Source of the DNA: JAXDAY01 sp034679345
GTDB lineage: Bacteria; Eisenbacteria; RBG-16-71-46; CAIMUX01; VGJL01
Length of the DNA stretch: 64,000 nucleotides
NCBI GenBank assembly: GCA_034679345.1
Contig: JAXDAY010000004.1
Location: 62,001-126,000, forward strand
Reading direction: 5' to 3'
Part shown: one piece after another, positions 16,072 through 24,897 of the stretch
Numbering within the stretch: position 1 is the stretch's first letter
How the letters are laid out: every line of letters starts with the position of its first letter
The notes under the pieces: model-generated
The model's input: only the letters and a program-made list of their open reading frames with translations
Told to the model about the DNA's origin: nothing
Databases searched by the model: none
Translations under genes and position numbers: made by a program

Positions 16072-17126
16072 TGAGGGCGAGCGCCGCCTTCCTGGCAATC
16101 CTGATCGCCTCGGCCGCCGCGGCCGCCGTGGTCCCGAGCGCGAACGGCGAGAATCCGCGGGCGGTCTGGCAGAAGAGGGTGGTCCATGCGCCTGCGGCCT
16201 CCCCGGTCTTCTCCGGAGATGCAGTCTGGTTCGTGGGGCTCGATCGCCGGATGGTGAGCGTCGATGCCGCGACCGGCGATCGCCGCTGGCGCCGCAATCT
16301 CCCGTGGCCTGCGGCGCTTCCTCCCCTCGATGCGGGGGAGATGATCGTCGTCGCGATGGGTGGCCCCGAGCCCGGACTGATCGGATTGGCGAGGGCGAGC
16401 GGCCATGAACGCTGGAGGCATCGTCTCGACTCCCCTCCAGTGGCCATCGACCTCCTGGAAGGACGCGTCCTCTGCGCCACGATCTCCGGCCGCGTCGCCT
16501 CCCTGGATCCAGGTTCCGGGGAAGTGAGATGGGAGCGGCGCATGGGCGCCGAGCTGATCACCCTGCGGCCGATGGAGGGCTCGGTCGCCGTCGCGGGACG
16601 CGTCGATTCGATCTGGCTCCTGGACGCCGAGGACGGCGTTGTCCGCGAGCGATGCGCCGCGCCGGGCCGACGGGCCGTCGCGCCGGTCGCGATCCAGGGT
16701 TCGCTTCTCTGCCTCTCCTACGAGGGGGAGCTTCTCGCGATCTCGCTCTTGGACGGCTGCGGCCAAGCCCGTCTCGAGGCCCGAGGGCCGTACCTGGGCG
16801 AGATCGGAGCAGGGGATGGCTCGATCGCCCTCGCCGCGACGGGAGGAGAGATCGAGGCCTTCGGGTGGCCCGACCTGCGGAGACTCTGGATCGTGGAGAG
16901 CGGAGAGACGATCTCGACCGGAGTGCGGCCCGGCCCGTCGGGATGGATCGTGGCGGCGCAGAGCGGGGCCGTGCGCTGCTACACCGCCGATCGCGGGGCG
17001 CCCGCCTGGAGCCTCGAGTTCCGCTACTCGATCTCCGTTCTTCCGGCGGTGGACGGCCGGCGGCTCTGCGTCATCGACGACCGCGGCAGCGCCGTGCTCT
17101 ACCAGCTCGAGGCGGGCTCGCCGTGA
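16071..17126 (+). CDS. Exported PQQ-type beta-propeller protein
   Basis: A 351-residue protein with a signal peptide (FLAILIASAAAAAVVPSANG) and then only propeller-like repeats of the form G..V.ALD..TG...W (for example VDAATGDRRWRRNLPW, LDPGSGEVRWERR). This resembles BamB and PQQ-dehydrogenase blades but lacks the catalytic residues of a dehydrogenase. The ATG overlaps the stop of the peptidase-barrel gene by one base, so the two are translationally coupled. A BamB-like scaffold role next to an Omp85-type barrel is plausible but is inference. Confidence 0.6.
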   Translation: MRASAAFLAILIASAAAAAVVPSANGENPRAVWQKRVVHAPAASPVFSGDAVWFVGLDRRMVSVDAATGDRRWRRNLPWPAALPPLDAGEMIVVAMGGPEPGLIGLARASGHERWRHRLDSPPVAIDLLEGRVLCATISGRVASLDPGSGEVRWERRMGAELITLRPMEGSVAVAGRVDSIWLLDAEDGVVRERCAAPGRRAVAPVAIQGSLLCLSYEGELLAISLLDGCGQARLEARGPYLGEIGAGDGSIALAATGGEIEAFGWPDLRRLWIVESGETISTGVRPGPSGWIVAAQSGAVRCYTADRGAPAWSLEFRYSISVLPAVDGRRLCVIDDRGSAVLYQLEAGSP

Positions 17127-17905
17127 GAGCCTCGATCCTGGTAATCCTGCTCTGTCTGATCTCCGCCGCATGCTCGGCGGAGGAAGGCCGGCTGATCCTG
17201 CTGACCGAGCCGGGCGGTCTCGACGCCTGGGCCGGCGATCGCTACCTGGGGCGCACGCCCGTCGATCGGCAACTACCGGCGGGAGAGACGCGCGTCCGCG
17301 TCGCCTTCGACGGGGATTCGGTCTACCGGCCGCCCGCGGCGGACACAACGATCGTCATCGAGCCTGGAATCGTTGCGCGGGTCGATCTCAAGATCGGCCG
17401 GTTCGTCACGGTGCGCAGCGTGCCGTATGGGCTGACGGTGATGCGCGGCCCCGACCGTCTCGGCGAGACGCCCCTTGATCTGATGCTCCACCCAGGCGAC
17501 GCCGTTTCGCTGCGTCTCGAGACGCCCGACGGTCCGGTCGGAATCCCCGTCGATTCCCTCCTCCGCGCCGGATGGTGGGAGTGGCGGATGCGAATCGATC
17601 CATTCGGCGCGCGCGACTCGCGGGGGACTCCGACCTGGAGGAAAGTGGGCAGGATCGCCATGCCGGGGCTCGCGGCCGCGCTCGCCACGGCTGGGATCCT
17701 GACCGAGCATTCGGCCGATGACGCGTACGACCGCTACCGCCGCACGGCGGATCCGGCAGAGATCCGCCGGCATTACGACGCGGCGCGAAGCCGGGATCGG
17801 TGGGCCGCGGCGTTCTGGGTAGGCGCGGAGGTGAGCATCGCCGCGGCCATCCTGAGCTGGATCCTTCCCGATCCGGAGACCGCTGGGGAAGGCGGCTCGC
17901 GATGA
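17123..17905 (+). CDS. PEGA-domain lipoprotein
   Basis: A 260-residue protein. A signal with a weak lipobox (LISAAC, Cys at about 18) precedes two PEGA-like beta modules. The first reads TEPGGLDAWAGDRYLGRTPV; the second reads VMRGPDRLGETPLDLML. A C-terminal part has two hydrophobic segments (about 175-195 and 230-250). PEGA domains are found in surface proteins and are thought to bind other envelope components. GTG 17123 overlaps the previous stop by 4 bases, and its own stop overlaps the next ATG by 4. Confidence 0.6.
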   Translation: MRASILVILLCLISAACSAEEGRLILLTEPGGLDAWAGDRYLGRTPVDRQLPAGETRVRVAFDGDSVYRPPAADTTIVIEPGIVARVDLKIGRFVTVRSVPYGLTVMRGPDRLGETPLDLMLHPGDAVSLRLETPDGPVGIPVDSLLRAGWWEWRMRIDPFGARDSRGTPTWRKVGRIAMPGLAAALATAGILTEHSADDAYDRYRRTADPAEIRRHYDAARSRDRWAAAFWVGAEVSIAAAILSWILPDPETAGEGGSR

Positions 17906-19137
17906 AGCTGCGGCTTTTGGCGTTGCTCGGCCTCGCGAGCCTCATCTCGCTCGGCTGCGTCGAGCGCGATCGGACCAACCCCTTCGATCCGGAGAATCCG
18001 GACACCAAGGGAATCCCCAGGGTCCTGGATGCCCGCGCGGCAAACGGCGAGGTTGATCTCCGCTGGGACCTGCAGGGGATTCGCGATGTCGCCGCCGTCT
18101 GGCTCTATCGTCGGGTCGGGGACAATCCCGCGACTCTCCTGACACCGAGGCCGCTTGATCCATCATCCCTCGGCTACCTCGACCGCGCGGTCGCCAACGA
18201 AACGACCTATGCCTACCGCGCGGACTTCGAGATCGAGTCCGGGGGGATGAGGCCGAGCGCGGAGGATCTCGCCACGCCCGGGGATGCGATCGTCTGGGTC
18301 GCCGACACCGACGGCGGAGGGCTCTCCCGCATGTCCCCGGACGGACGCGATCTGCTCGATCGTGAGGAGGAGGGTCTCTGGTTCCTCGACATCGCGGCCG
18401 ACTCCAGCGCGGGGAGCTTCTGGTCCGTCGATTACCTCGAGGGAAGCCTCTTCGAGCATGCGCCGGACGGGACGCGACGCAATCGGTTCCGCGTCGTCGG
18501 CGCGCGCGCAGTGGAGGTCGATCCCGACGGGCGTTCGATCTGGGTCGCCTCCTTCTCGCGCGGGATCCTCGAGCGGCTCAATCGCGACGGCAGCGTCGCA
18601 TGGGCCGACTCGACCGCCGAACGGGTGGAGGACATCCTCGCGATCGGCTCGGGGAGGGTTTGGACGGTGAGCTCGGCGGGGGAGGCGCGGCTCTACCAGA
18701 CGGATCGCTTGCTGGCGAGGATCACCGACTTCGTCCGGCCCGTCGCAATCGCTCTGACCGAGGATGCGAGGATCGTCATTCTCGACGTTGGATCGGGGCG
18801 TTTGCGGCGATTCGACTTCGCGGGATTCCAGATGGGACGCACCGATTCCGTGCTCGTGGCGGCGACCGATCTCGCCTCGGACGGCGCCGGCGGCGTGTGG
18901 GTCGCCGACGCGGGCCGGGGCGGCATCGTCCGCTTCGACTCGAGGCTCGTGGAGAGCCGCTTCGTCGCGGCGCCCGGGGTGCGCGGCGTCACCTGGGACG
19001 GGCGATCGGGCAGACTCTGGCTCGCCGGCGAGATGGGCGTCGAGCAGAGGGATCGCGAGGGCGGATTCATCTCGGGACGATCCCTCGGGCCCCGGCCGTT
19101 CCAGGTGGCGCTGCTGCACGACGCGGAGGGAGATTGA
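17902..19137 (+). CDS. Lipoprotein with FN3-like and NHL/SMP-30-like propeller domains
   Basis: A 411-residue lipoprotein. The lipobox LISLGC (Cys17) is followed by the NPFDPENPDTKGIP motif seen after the acyl-Cys in many FCB-group lipoproteins. An FN3-like domain spans about 35-115. Six-bladed propeller repeats follow, with VWVADTDGGGLSRMSPDG, IWVASFSRGILERLNRDG and VWVADAGRGGIVRFDS. Such propellers usually bind ligands or proteins rather than catalyse. ATG 17902 overlaps the preceding stop (ATGA), and its stop overlaps the TTG of the aminotransferase gene. Confidence 0.6.
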   Translation: MKLRLLALLGLASLISLGCVERDRTNPFDPENPDTKGIPRVLDARAANGEVDLRWDLQGIRDVAAVWLYRRVGDNPATLLTPRPLDPSSLGYLDRAVANETTYAYRADFEIESGGMRPSAEDLATPGDAIVWVADTDGGGLSRMSPDGRDLLDREEEGLWFLDIAADSSAGSFWSVDYLEGSLFEHAPDGTRRNRFRVVGARAVEVDPDGRSIWVASFSRGILERLNRDGSVAWADSTAERVEDILAIGSGRVWTVSSAGEARLYQTDRLLARITDFVRPVAIALTEDARIVILDVGSGRLRRFDFAGFQMGRTDSVLVAATDLASDGAGGVWVADAGRGGIVRFDSRLVESRFVAAPGVRGVTWDGRSGRLWLAGEMGVEQRDREGGFISGRSLGPRPFQVALLHDAEGD

Positions 19138-19997
19138 TCTACTTCGTTCGAGGCTCGTACGTGCCCGAGGAGGAGGCTCGCGTCTCGGTCCTGGACCGGG
19201 GATTCCTGTTCGGCGACTCGGTCTACGAGACCTTGCGGGCGCATCGTGGCCGCATCCTCTTCTTCCGCGACCATATGGATCGCCTCCTTCGGTCGGCCTC
19301 CTCGCTCGAGATCGATCTCGGCGACGCGGCCGTCCGCTGTCTTTCGATCCTGCGGGAGCTCCTTCGCCGCAACGCATGCGAGGATGCCCGCATGCGGATC
19401 ATCGTCACCCGGGGAACCGGCCTTGCCCACGAGCAGGCGAGCTTCACGCCCACCTGGGTCGTGACGATCGAACCCTTCGCCGAGCCAAGCGATGAGTTCT
19501 ACGAGGCCGGGATCGCCGCCATTCTCGTCCACATCGCCCGGCATGCGACGGCGAGCCTCGATCCGGCGATCAAGTCGAGCAACCTCCTGAACAACATCCT
19601 CGCCCGGCGCGAGGCGATGAAGGCGGGCGCGGCCGAGGGGATCCTCCTGAGCCCGGCCGGCTATCTCGCCGAAGGCGCCCACAGCAACCTATTCTGGGTG
19701 ACGCCGGAGGGGAAGCTGCGCACGCCATCGCGGGGAGTCGGCATCCTGGCCGGGATCACGAGACAGAAGCTGATCGAGTGCGCCCCGCGCGCAGGCCGCA
19801 CGGTGGAGGAGGTGGAGGCTCGCGCCGAGGAGCTCGATCGGGCCGGCGAGATCTTCGTGTCGAGCACCTCCTGGGAGGCCCTCAGCGTGACGCGGTGGAA
19901 TGGCCGGCGGGTGGGAGATGGAAAGCGGGGTGCGGTGGCTCGGGAGTTGCGGATGCGGCTGCGAGCCCTTTACGACGACCCGGAGGAGACGGCATGA
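19134..19997 (+). CDS. Class IV PLP aminotransferase (D-amino acid / branched-chain type)
   Basis: A 287-residue fold-type IV PLP enzyme. The N-terminal ARVSVLDRGFLFGDSVYETLR is the family signature. The Schiff-base Lys is K147 in AIKSSNLLNNILARREA, followed by SPAGYLAEGAHSNLFWV. The pattern is closest to D-amino-acid transaminase and IlvE; aminodeoxychorismate lyase is the third option. The start is TTG 19134, overlapping the upstream stop (TTGA). It is coupled to threonine aldolase downstream, which favours an amino-acid role; the specificity is open. Confidence 0.75.
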   Translation: MIYFVRGSYVPEEEARVSVLDRGFLFGDSVYETLRAHRGRILFFRDHMDRLLRSASSLEIDLGDAAVRCLSILRELLRRNACEDARMRIIVTRGTGLAHEQASFTPTWVVTIEPFAEPSDEFYEAGIAAILVHIARHATASLDPAIKSSNLLNNILARREAMKAGAAEGILLSPAGYLAEGAHSNLFWVTPEGKLRTPSRGVGILAGITRQKLIECAPRAGRTVEEVEARAEELDRAGEIFVSSTSWEALSVTRWNGRRVGDGKRGAVARELRMRLRALYDDPEETA

Positions 19998-21037
19998 AGG
20001 AGTGGATCGATCTGCGAAGCGACACGGTGACCCGGCCGACGCCGGAGATGCGCCGGGCGATCGCCGAAGCCGAAGTCGGCGACGATGTCTTTGGAGACGA
20101 TCCCACGGTCGCCCTCCTCGAGCGGACCGTCGCCGAGAGGCTGGGCAAGGAGGCGGCCCTCTTCGTCCCGAGCGGGACGATGGCGAATCAGCTCGCCGTC
20201 GCCGTATGGACGCGGCCGGGAGACGAGATCCTCCTCGAGGCGGAGAGCCACGTCTTCCTCTATGAGGGAGGAGGGCCCGCCGCGATCTCCGGCGCCAGCG
20301 TCCATCCCGTTCCCGGAATTCGCGGGCTCGTCACCGCCGCGGCTCTTCGCGCCGCGCTGCGCCCCTCGAACGTCCACTACCCGCCGAGCGCGCTTCTGGT
20401 CCTCGAGAACACGCACAATCGGGCGGGCGGGCGGGTCCTGCCCCTCGCGGGGATGCGCGAGACCGTAGAGGCGGCGCGTGAAGCGGGCATGCGCGTCCAT
20501 CTCGACGGCGCGCGGATCTGGAACGCCTCGGTCGCGTCGGGGATTCCCGAGAGCGAATACGCCGCGATGTTCGATTCGGTCGGAGTCTGCCTCTCCAAGG
20601 GGCTCGGTGCTCCGGTCGGCTCGCTCTTCTGCTCGCGCCGGGAGGTCGTCGAGCGCGCCCGTTTCGTCCGCAAGCGCCTGGGCGGAGGGATGCGGCAGGC
20701 CGGGATCCTTGCCGCCGCGGGACTCCACGCCCTGCGCCATCATCGGGATCGTCTGGCGGACGATCACCGTCGCGCGCGCCTCCTTGCGGAGGCCGCCTCC
20801 GGGATCGAGGGGCTCGAGATCGACCCCGCCGATGTCGAGACAAACATCCTGCGCATCGGAGTGAGCGCGGGGACGCCGGAGAAGTGGTGCGAGGAGCTCG
20901 CGCGCCTCCATGTCCGCGCCGTGCCGTTCGGACCGACCGCCATCCGCGCGGTGCTCCATCTCGATGTCGACGACGAGGATCTCAGTGCAGCAATCGACGC
21001 CTTCCGCGAGTGCTCGCGGCGGATGCGAGCAGGATGA
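19994..21037 (+). CDS. Low-specificity L-threonine aldolase
   Basis: A PLP enzyme that cleaves threonine or allo-threonine to glycine and acetaldehyde. The 347-residue protein has IDLRSDTVTRPTPEMR at the start, GDDVFGDDPTV, the HLDGARIWNA motif, and the PLP Lys K202 in CLSKGLGAPVGS. The ATG overlaps the aminotransferase stop by 4 bases. The last 56 bases overlap, tail to tail, the end of the MauE-like gene on the other strand. Confidence 0.9.
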   Translation: MKEWIDLRSDTVTRPTPEMRRAIAEAEVGDDVFGDDPTVALLERTVAERLGKEAALFVPSGTMANQLAVAVWTRPGDEILLEAESHVFLYEGGGPAAISGASVHPVPGIRGLVTAAALRAALRPSNVHYPPSALLVLENTHNRAGGRVLPLAGMRETVEAAREAGMRVHLDGARIWNASVASGIPESEYAAMFDSVGVCLSKGLGAPVGSLFCSRREVVERARFVRKRLGGGMRQAGILAAAGLHALRHHRDRLADDHRRARLLAEAASGIEGLEIDPADVETNILRIGVSAGTPEKWCEELARLHVRAVPFGPTAIRAVLHLDVDDEDLSAAIDAFRECSRRMRAG

Positions 21038-21422
21038 AGGCGGCGGCGGCGGTCACGAGGTTCATCAGCAGATGCGGCAGGTTGGCGCTCGACTTCGCCA
21101 AGGAGCCGAAGCATCCGCAGTCGATGTCGAGGCCCCGGACCATCGCCGAGACGATTCCCGCCGCGAAGCCCGCGGAGAGAAGCCCCAAGGCGGCAAGGCC
21201 GCCGCGATAGGCCACCCCGGTGACGACTGCGATGGCGCCGAGCAGCTCGAAGGGCGGCAGCCAGAGCGCCAGCGGGGGGATGATCTCGAGGGGGAAGATG
21301 CGGAAGTTGCGGATCGCGAGGGCGAAGCCCCAGGGGTCGAGGATCTTCGGGACTGCGGCGATCAAGTAGATCGCCGCCAGCGCCAGGCGCAGGAGCCAGG
21401 CGATCGGCGTCGGGATTCTCAC
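20982..21422 (-). CDS. MauE/DoxX-like membrane protein
   Basis: A 146-residue protein with four hydrophobic helices and the DCGCFG motif (about residues 95-100) of the MauE branch of the DoxX/DoxD superfamily, membrane proteins linked to thiol redox chemistry. The start is GTG 21422, overlapping the rhodanese-gene stop by 4 bases. Together with the rhodanese-like and DUF1573 genes upstream it forms a three-gene minus-strand operon. Confidence 0.7.
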   Translation of the reverse strand: MRIPTPIAWLLRLALAAIYLIAAVPKILDPWGFALAIRNFRIFPLEIIPPLALWLPPFELLGAIAVVTGVAYRGGLAALGLLSAGFAAGIVSAMVRGLDIDCGCFGSLAKSSANLPHLLMNLVTAAAAFILLASAASTRGRRRLLH

Positions 21423-21934
21423 CACTCCACCTCCGGCCACGCCTCGTCGACCGGCATCGAGAGGACGGAATCGGGACCGGTCCGCACGGGGAGGCCCGCC
21501 TCGCGCCATTCCTCGACGCCTCCGATCAGCACGAAGACGGGAGCGTGGTGCCCCTTGCCGATCAGAGCCCCCGCCAGGTCGTCGGCCGCCGAGACCTCCG
21601 AACCGCTCGCGTAGATGAGGATCGGCTGGTTCTCGATCCATGGCGAGAGAGATGGGTAGATCTCGCGCCAGCGATCGAACGGCACGCTGAACGCGCCCTG
21701 GATCTGTCCTTCCTCGTAGGAGGCCGCGGACCGCGCGTCGATGAAGACGGTTTCTCCCGCCTCGAAGAGCGCGCGGGCGCGGGGCAGGAGGACCGGCCGC
21801 GCGCCCGATGAGACCTCGTAGAAGCCCTTCGGCAGACGCAGGGAGAATCGATTCGCTCGAAGCAGGTTCGCCGCGAGCGCCGCCGCTACGGCGAGCAGCG
21901 CGAGCAGGACCAGCTCGCCGAGGATCCGGCGCAC
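21419..21934 (-). CDS. Membrane-anchored rhodanese-like protein lacking the active-site Cys
   Basis: 171 residues: an N-terminal transmembrane anchor (about 5-25) and one rhodanese fold (about 45-155) with VFIDARSAASYEEGQIQGA and GGVEEWREAGLPV. In active sulfurtransferases the loop after the fourth strand begins with Cys. Here that position is Ala109 (ILIYASGSEVS), so persulfide chemistry is unlikely. The protein may bind a partner or metabolite. It lies between the DUF1573 gene (1-base gap) and the MauE-like gene (4-base overlap). Confidence 0.7.
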   Translation of the reverse strand: MRRILGELVLLALLAVAAALAANLLRANRFSLRLPKGFYEVSSGARPVLLPRARALFEAGETVFIDARSAASYEEGQIQGAFSVPFDRWREIYPSLSPWIENQPILIYASGSEVSAADDLAGALIGKGHHAPVFVLIGGVEEWREAGLPVRTGPDSVLSMPVDEAWPEVEW

Positions 21935-21935
21935 G

Positions 21936-22922
21936 CTACCCCCGCACCAATCCTTGCACCATCATCTCGAGGACCGGCTGGTTCGGATCGCTCGTCCTCA
22001 CACGCACACCGCCGCGAAATGGCCCGGCCGGCGCGTCGATGGCGAGCTGGATGCGGACCGAGTAGTTTGAGGAATCTTTCTTGACGATCTCGCCGCGGAG
22101 GAAGGGAAGGGAGGTCTCCACGGCGAGTAGCTCGTATGGCTTGTTGCCCTCGCAGGTGATGAGCGCCTCGGCGACCGAGCTCTGCCCCTTGGGCACCGCG
22201 GGAATCACCACGCGCGGCTCGCCTCGGAGGATGAAGTAGCTCTGGATCTGGCCGGTGACGATCACGTGAAAGGTTCGCTTGAGCCTCCCGCCGGTCTCGA
22301 CATCGATCTGCTTGCGGAAGGGTCCCGCGGGCGCATCGGTTTTGAGGTCCACATGGAGCCAGTAGGCTTCTTCCTTGGGATCGGGGTCTCGTTCGACACG
22401 GGTCGTGACGAACTCCCCGCCGTCGCCCACCGAGGCGATCGTGAGGCCGAATCCCTTCTCGGCGGAGAAGCGAATCTTCTCGCCCGCTCCCTGACCCTTC
22501 TTGACTGTCGGGAATCGGATCCTCTCGCTGGAGACCTTGACATAAGGGACGACGTCGGCGCGCACGGAGATCCGGACGGTCGGCTCGGCAGGGTCATTCG
22601 TCTTGATGGTGACGGACTTCTCCTGCGGCCCCTGGTAGTCCCTCGAGCTGAAGGAGATCTCCATCGAGACCTCTCGCCCGGGGGCGACGACGGAGTCGCC
22701 GAGGGCCCCGGCCGTGCACCCACAGTCCGAGTCGACCTTCAAGATCCGAAGCGGACTCGTTCCATCGTTTCGCAGCAAGACCATTTCTCGCACTTGCTGG
22801 AACTGGTCGATCCGTCCGAAGTCGATCGAGCGGCTCGAGACGTGCAGGATGGGGGATGCGGCCGCGACGCCCGCAAGCGCGCCAAGGAGCAGACCTGTGA
22901 GAAGGATTCGTTCGATCCTCAA
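21936..22922 (-). CDS. DUF1573 domain protein, exported
   Basis: A 328-residue protein with an N-terminal signal (LLTGLLLGALAGVAAASP). The first Ig-like module carries the DUF1573 hallmarks: SIDFGRIDQFQQV, LRNDGTSPLRILKV, SDCGCT and IKTNDPAEPTV. The remaining 200 residues repeat the same beta pattern more loosely (VRTSDPNQPVLEM near the end). DUF1573 proteins are periplasmic and of unknown function. The start is TTG 22922 with AGGAGG 6 bases upstream. It heads the operon with the rhodanese-like and MauE-like genes; the shared Cys motifs hint at a periplasmic redox role. Confidence 0.75.
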   Translation of the reverse strand: MRIERILLTGLLLGALAGVAAASPILHVSSRSIDFGRIDQFQQVREMVLLRNDGTSPLRILKVDSDCGCTAGALGDSVVAPGREVSMEISFSSRDYQGPQEKSVTIKTNDPAEPTVRISVRADVVPYVKVSSERIRFPTVKKGQGAGEKIRFSAEKGFGLTIASVGDGGEFVTTRVERDPDPKEEAYWLHVDLKTDAPAGPFRKQIDVETGGRLKRTFHVIVTGQIQSYFILRGEPRVVIPAVPKGQSSVAEALITCEGNKPYELLAVETSLPFLRGEIVKKDSSNYSVRIQLAIDAPAGPFRGGVRVRTSDPNQPVLEMMVQGLVRG

Positions 22923-23373
22923 ATCAAGCCTCCTGACGGACGTGTCCCCGTCCAGGGTAGGCAGGGCGGTCCGAGCCGATCAAGCCCATCGCCAACCCGG
23001 CGTGGGGGCGCGGGCGTCACGCCGCCGCCCGCCGGCTACTCCGCGGTTTCCTGAAACCCGTTCCGGCGGCGGAGGTTTCCCGACTCGGACGGCTCGCCGC
23101 CGCCGGGAGGCCCGCGCATCCGCTCGGGGCCCCGAGGTCCGCTGATCGTATCCGAGAATTCACGCGAGATGAATCTCGTAATTGGATGCAAACAAGTGGA
23201 TTGACGTGCGCTCGCCTGAAGCGACGGCCCGTGCGGCCGACCCAGCGAGGCATCCATCGGGGAAGCGATGCGCAAGCGCGCATGGACCTTCCTCTATCAT
23301 GATCCCAGGCGCGAGGCTGTCCGGATCGGCTGGACCCGGATCGGCTCTTCGCGCGGGAGGTGAGATCGATCGA
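22923..23373. other. Divergent intergenic region with two short palindromes
   Basis: A 451-base gap between the DUF1573 and AAA+ genes. It holds two 6-2-6 palindromes, GGTTTCCTGAAACC (23045-23058) and CGAGATGAATCTCG (23165-23178), which could be operators for either direction. A TTGACG at 23211 lacks a clear partner -10. No gene or RNA is recognisable. Confidence 0.35.
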
Positions 23374-24894
23374 ATGAATGAGAATCTCCGTCCCCGGACC
23401 CGCGGCGAGCTGATCGCCGCCGGATATAGACCCCGGAGCGTGAAGCAGGAGCTTCGCGACAACCTGCGCCGACATCTCGCGGAGGGATCGTCGTGGCTCG
23501 AGGGAATCGTCGGCTACGAGGAGACCGTCCTTCCGCAGCTGGAGCACGCGATCCTATCGAAGCACGACTTCATCCTCCTGGGACTCCGCGGGCAGGCGAA
23601 GACGCGGATCGTCCGCCAGCTCACGCGGCTGCTCGACCCCGTGATCCCCGTCGTGGAAGGCTGTCCGATGCACGACGATCCCGCCGCGCCCGGCTGCGCC
23701 TCATGCAGGCGGCGCGCCCAGGAGATGGGCGATCGGCTCCCGGTCGCATGGCTCGCCCGTGAGGATCGCTATCAGGAGAAGCTGGCCACCCCGGACGTCA
23801 CGATCGCCGATCTCATCGGCGACATCGACCCGATCAAGGCCGCGCGCGACCGCCGCGACTTCTCCGACGAGGAGGTGATCCACTACGGGATCATCCCGAG
23901 AACGAACCGGGGCATCTTCGCCCTGAACGAGCTGCCGGATCTCCAGCCGAGGATCCAGGTGGGACTTCTGAACATCATGGAGGAGAGCGACATTCAGATT
24001 CGCGGATTCCCCGTCCGGATCCCGCTCGACATTTTGCTGACCTTCACGGCGAATCCGGAGGACTACACGAACCGGGGAAACATCATCACGCCGCTGAAGG
24101 ACCGGATCGACAGCCAGATCCTCACCCACTACCCGAAGGGGATCGAGGACGCCATCCGCATCACCCGGCAGGAGGCCTGGCTGGAGAGGGGCGAGGAAAT
24201 CGCGATCCCGCGATTCCTCGAGGAGATCGTCGAGGAGATCGCCTTCGTCGCTCGCGAGTCGGATCACGTCGATCAATCCTCCGGGGTGAGCCAGCGTCTG
24301 CCGATCCGGGCGCGCGAGCTGCTCGCCTCCGCGGTCGAGCGCCGTTGCCTCGCGAGCGCCAAGGAGCCGCGCATCCCGCGTCTGGGGGATCTGGCCGCCG
24401 TGATCCCCGCCGTGACCGGCCGCATCGAGCTGGTCTACGAGGGGGAGCAGGAGGGGCCGGTCACGGTCGCCCACCGGCTGGTCGGGCGCGCGATCCTCAA
24501 GGTCTTCGGCCGCTACTTCCCTCCGATCTACTCGCCGAAGGGTGAGCGACGCAGGCGGCGTCGCGCGGAGGAGGGCGGCGGCGAGCCGGGCGAGAATGAA
24601 CGGGTCACGCCGCCCGCCTACCGGGAGATCATCGACTTCTTCGCCAGGGGGCGGAGCCTGGAGCTCGCCGACGCCATGCCGTATGACGCCTACCGTCGCG
24701 CGTTCGAGGGAGTCCCGGGGCTGATCGGACTCGTGGAGAAGAGCCTGCCCGATCTTTCCCCTGAGGCACGGCCGCTGGCGGCCGAGTGGGTGCTCGAGTC
24801 GCTGCATCAGGCGAGCCTCATCGCCCGCAAGACGATCTCGGGCGGGCTTCGCTTCAGCGACATGTTCGCCAACATGCTGAGCGACGAGGGGTGA
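23374..24894 (+). CDS. MoxR/magnesium-chelatase-like AAA+ ATPase
   Basis: A 506-residue AAA+ protein. Walker A is GLRGQAKT (70-77), the ATPase includes the insert GFPVRIPLDI, and sensor 1 is FTANPED (224-230). Two unusual points: the Walker B acidic pair is Asn-Glu (IFALNELPDL, N185-E186) rather than Asp-Glu, and a Cys cluster (C97, C108, C111) sits between Walker A and B and may bind metal. My recollection is that relatives share the NEL form, so activity may be retained. The next gene encodes a vWA protein, the usual partner of MoxR-type ATPases in metal insertion or complex assembly. The start ATG has GGGAGGTGA upstream. Confidence 0.8.
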   Translation: MNENLRPRTRGELIAAGYRPRSVKQELRDNLRRHLAEGSSWLEGIVGYEETVLPQLEHAILSKHDFILLGLRGQAKTRIVRQLTRLLDPVIPVVEGCPMHDDPAAPGCASCRRRAQEMGDRLPVAWLAREDRYQEKLATPDVTIADLIGDIDPIKAARDRRDFSDEEVIHYGIIPRTNRGIFALNELPDLQPRIQVGLLNIMEESDIQIRGFPVRIPLDILLTFTANPEDYTNRGNIITPLKDRIDSQILTHYPKGIEDAIRITRQEAWLERGEEIAIPRFLEEIVEEIAFVARESDHVDQSSGVSQRLPIRARELLASAVERRCLASAKEPRIPRLGDLAAVIPAVTGRIELVYEGEQEGPVTVAHRLVGRAILKVFGRYFPPIYSPKGERRRRRRAEEGGGEPGENERVTPPAYREIIDFFARGRSLELADAMPYDAYRRAFEGVPGLIGLVEKSLPDLSPEARPLAAEWVLESLHQASLIARKTISGGLRFSDMFANMLSDEG

Positions 24895-24897
24895 TCC

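Noticed and set aside
21910..23373. Small plus-strand frames in and beside the DUF1573 gene
   Set aside because: No ribosome-binding sites or recognisable sequence; they mirror the minus-strand gene.
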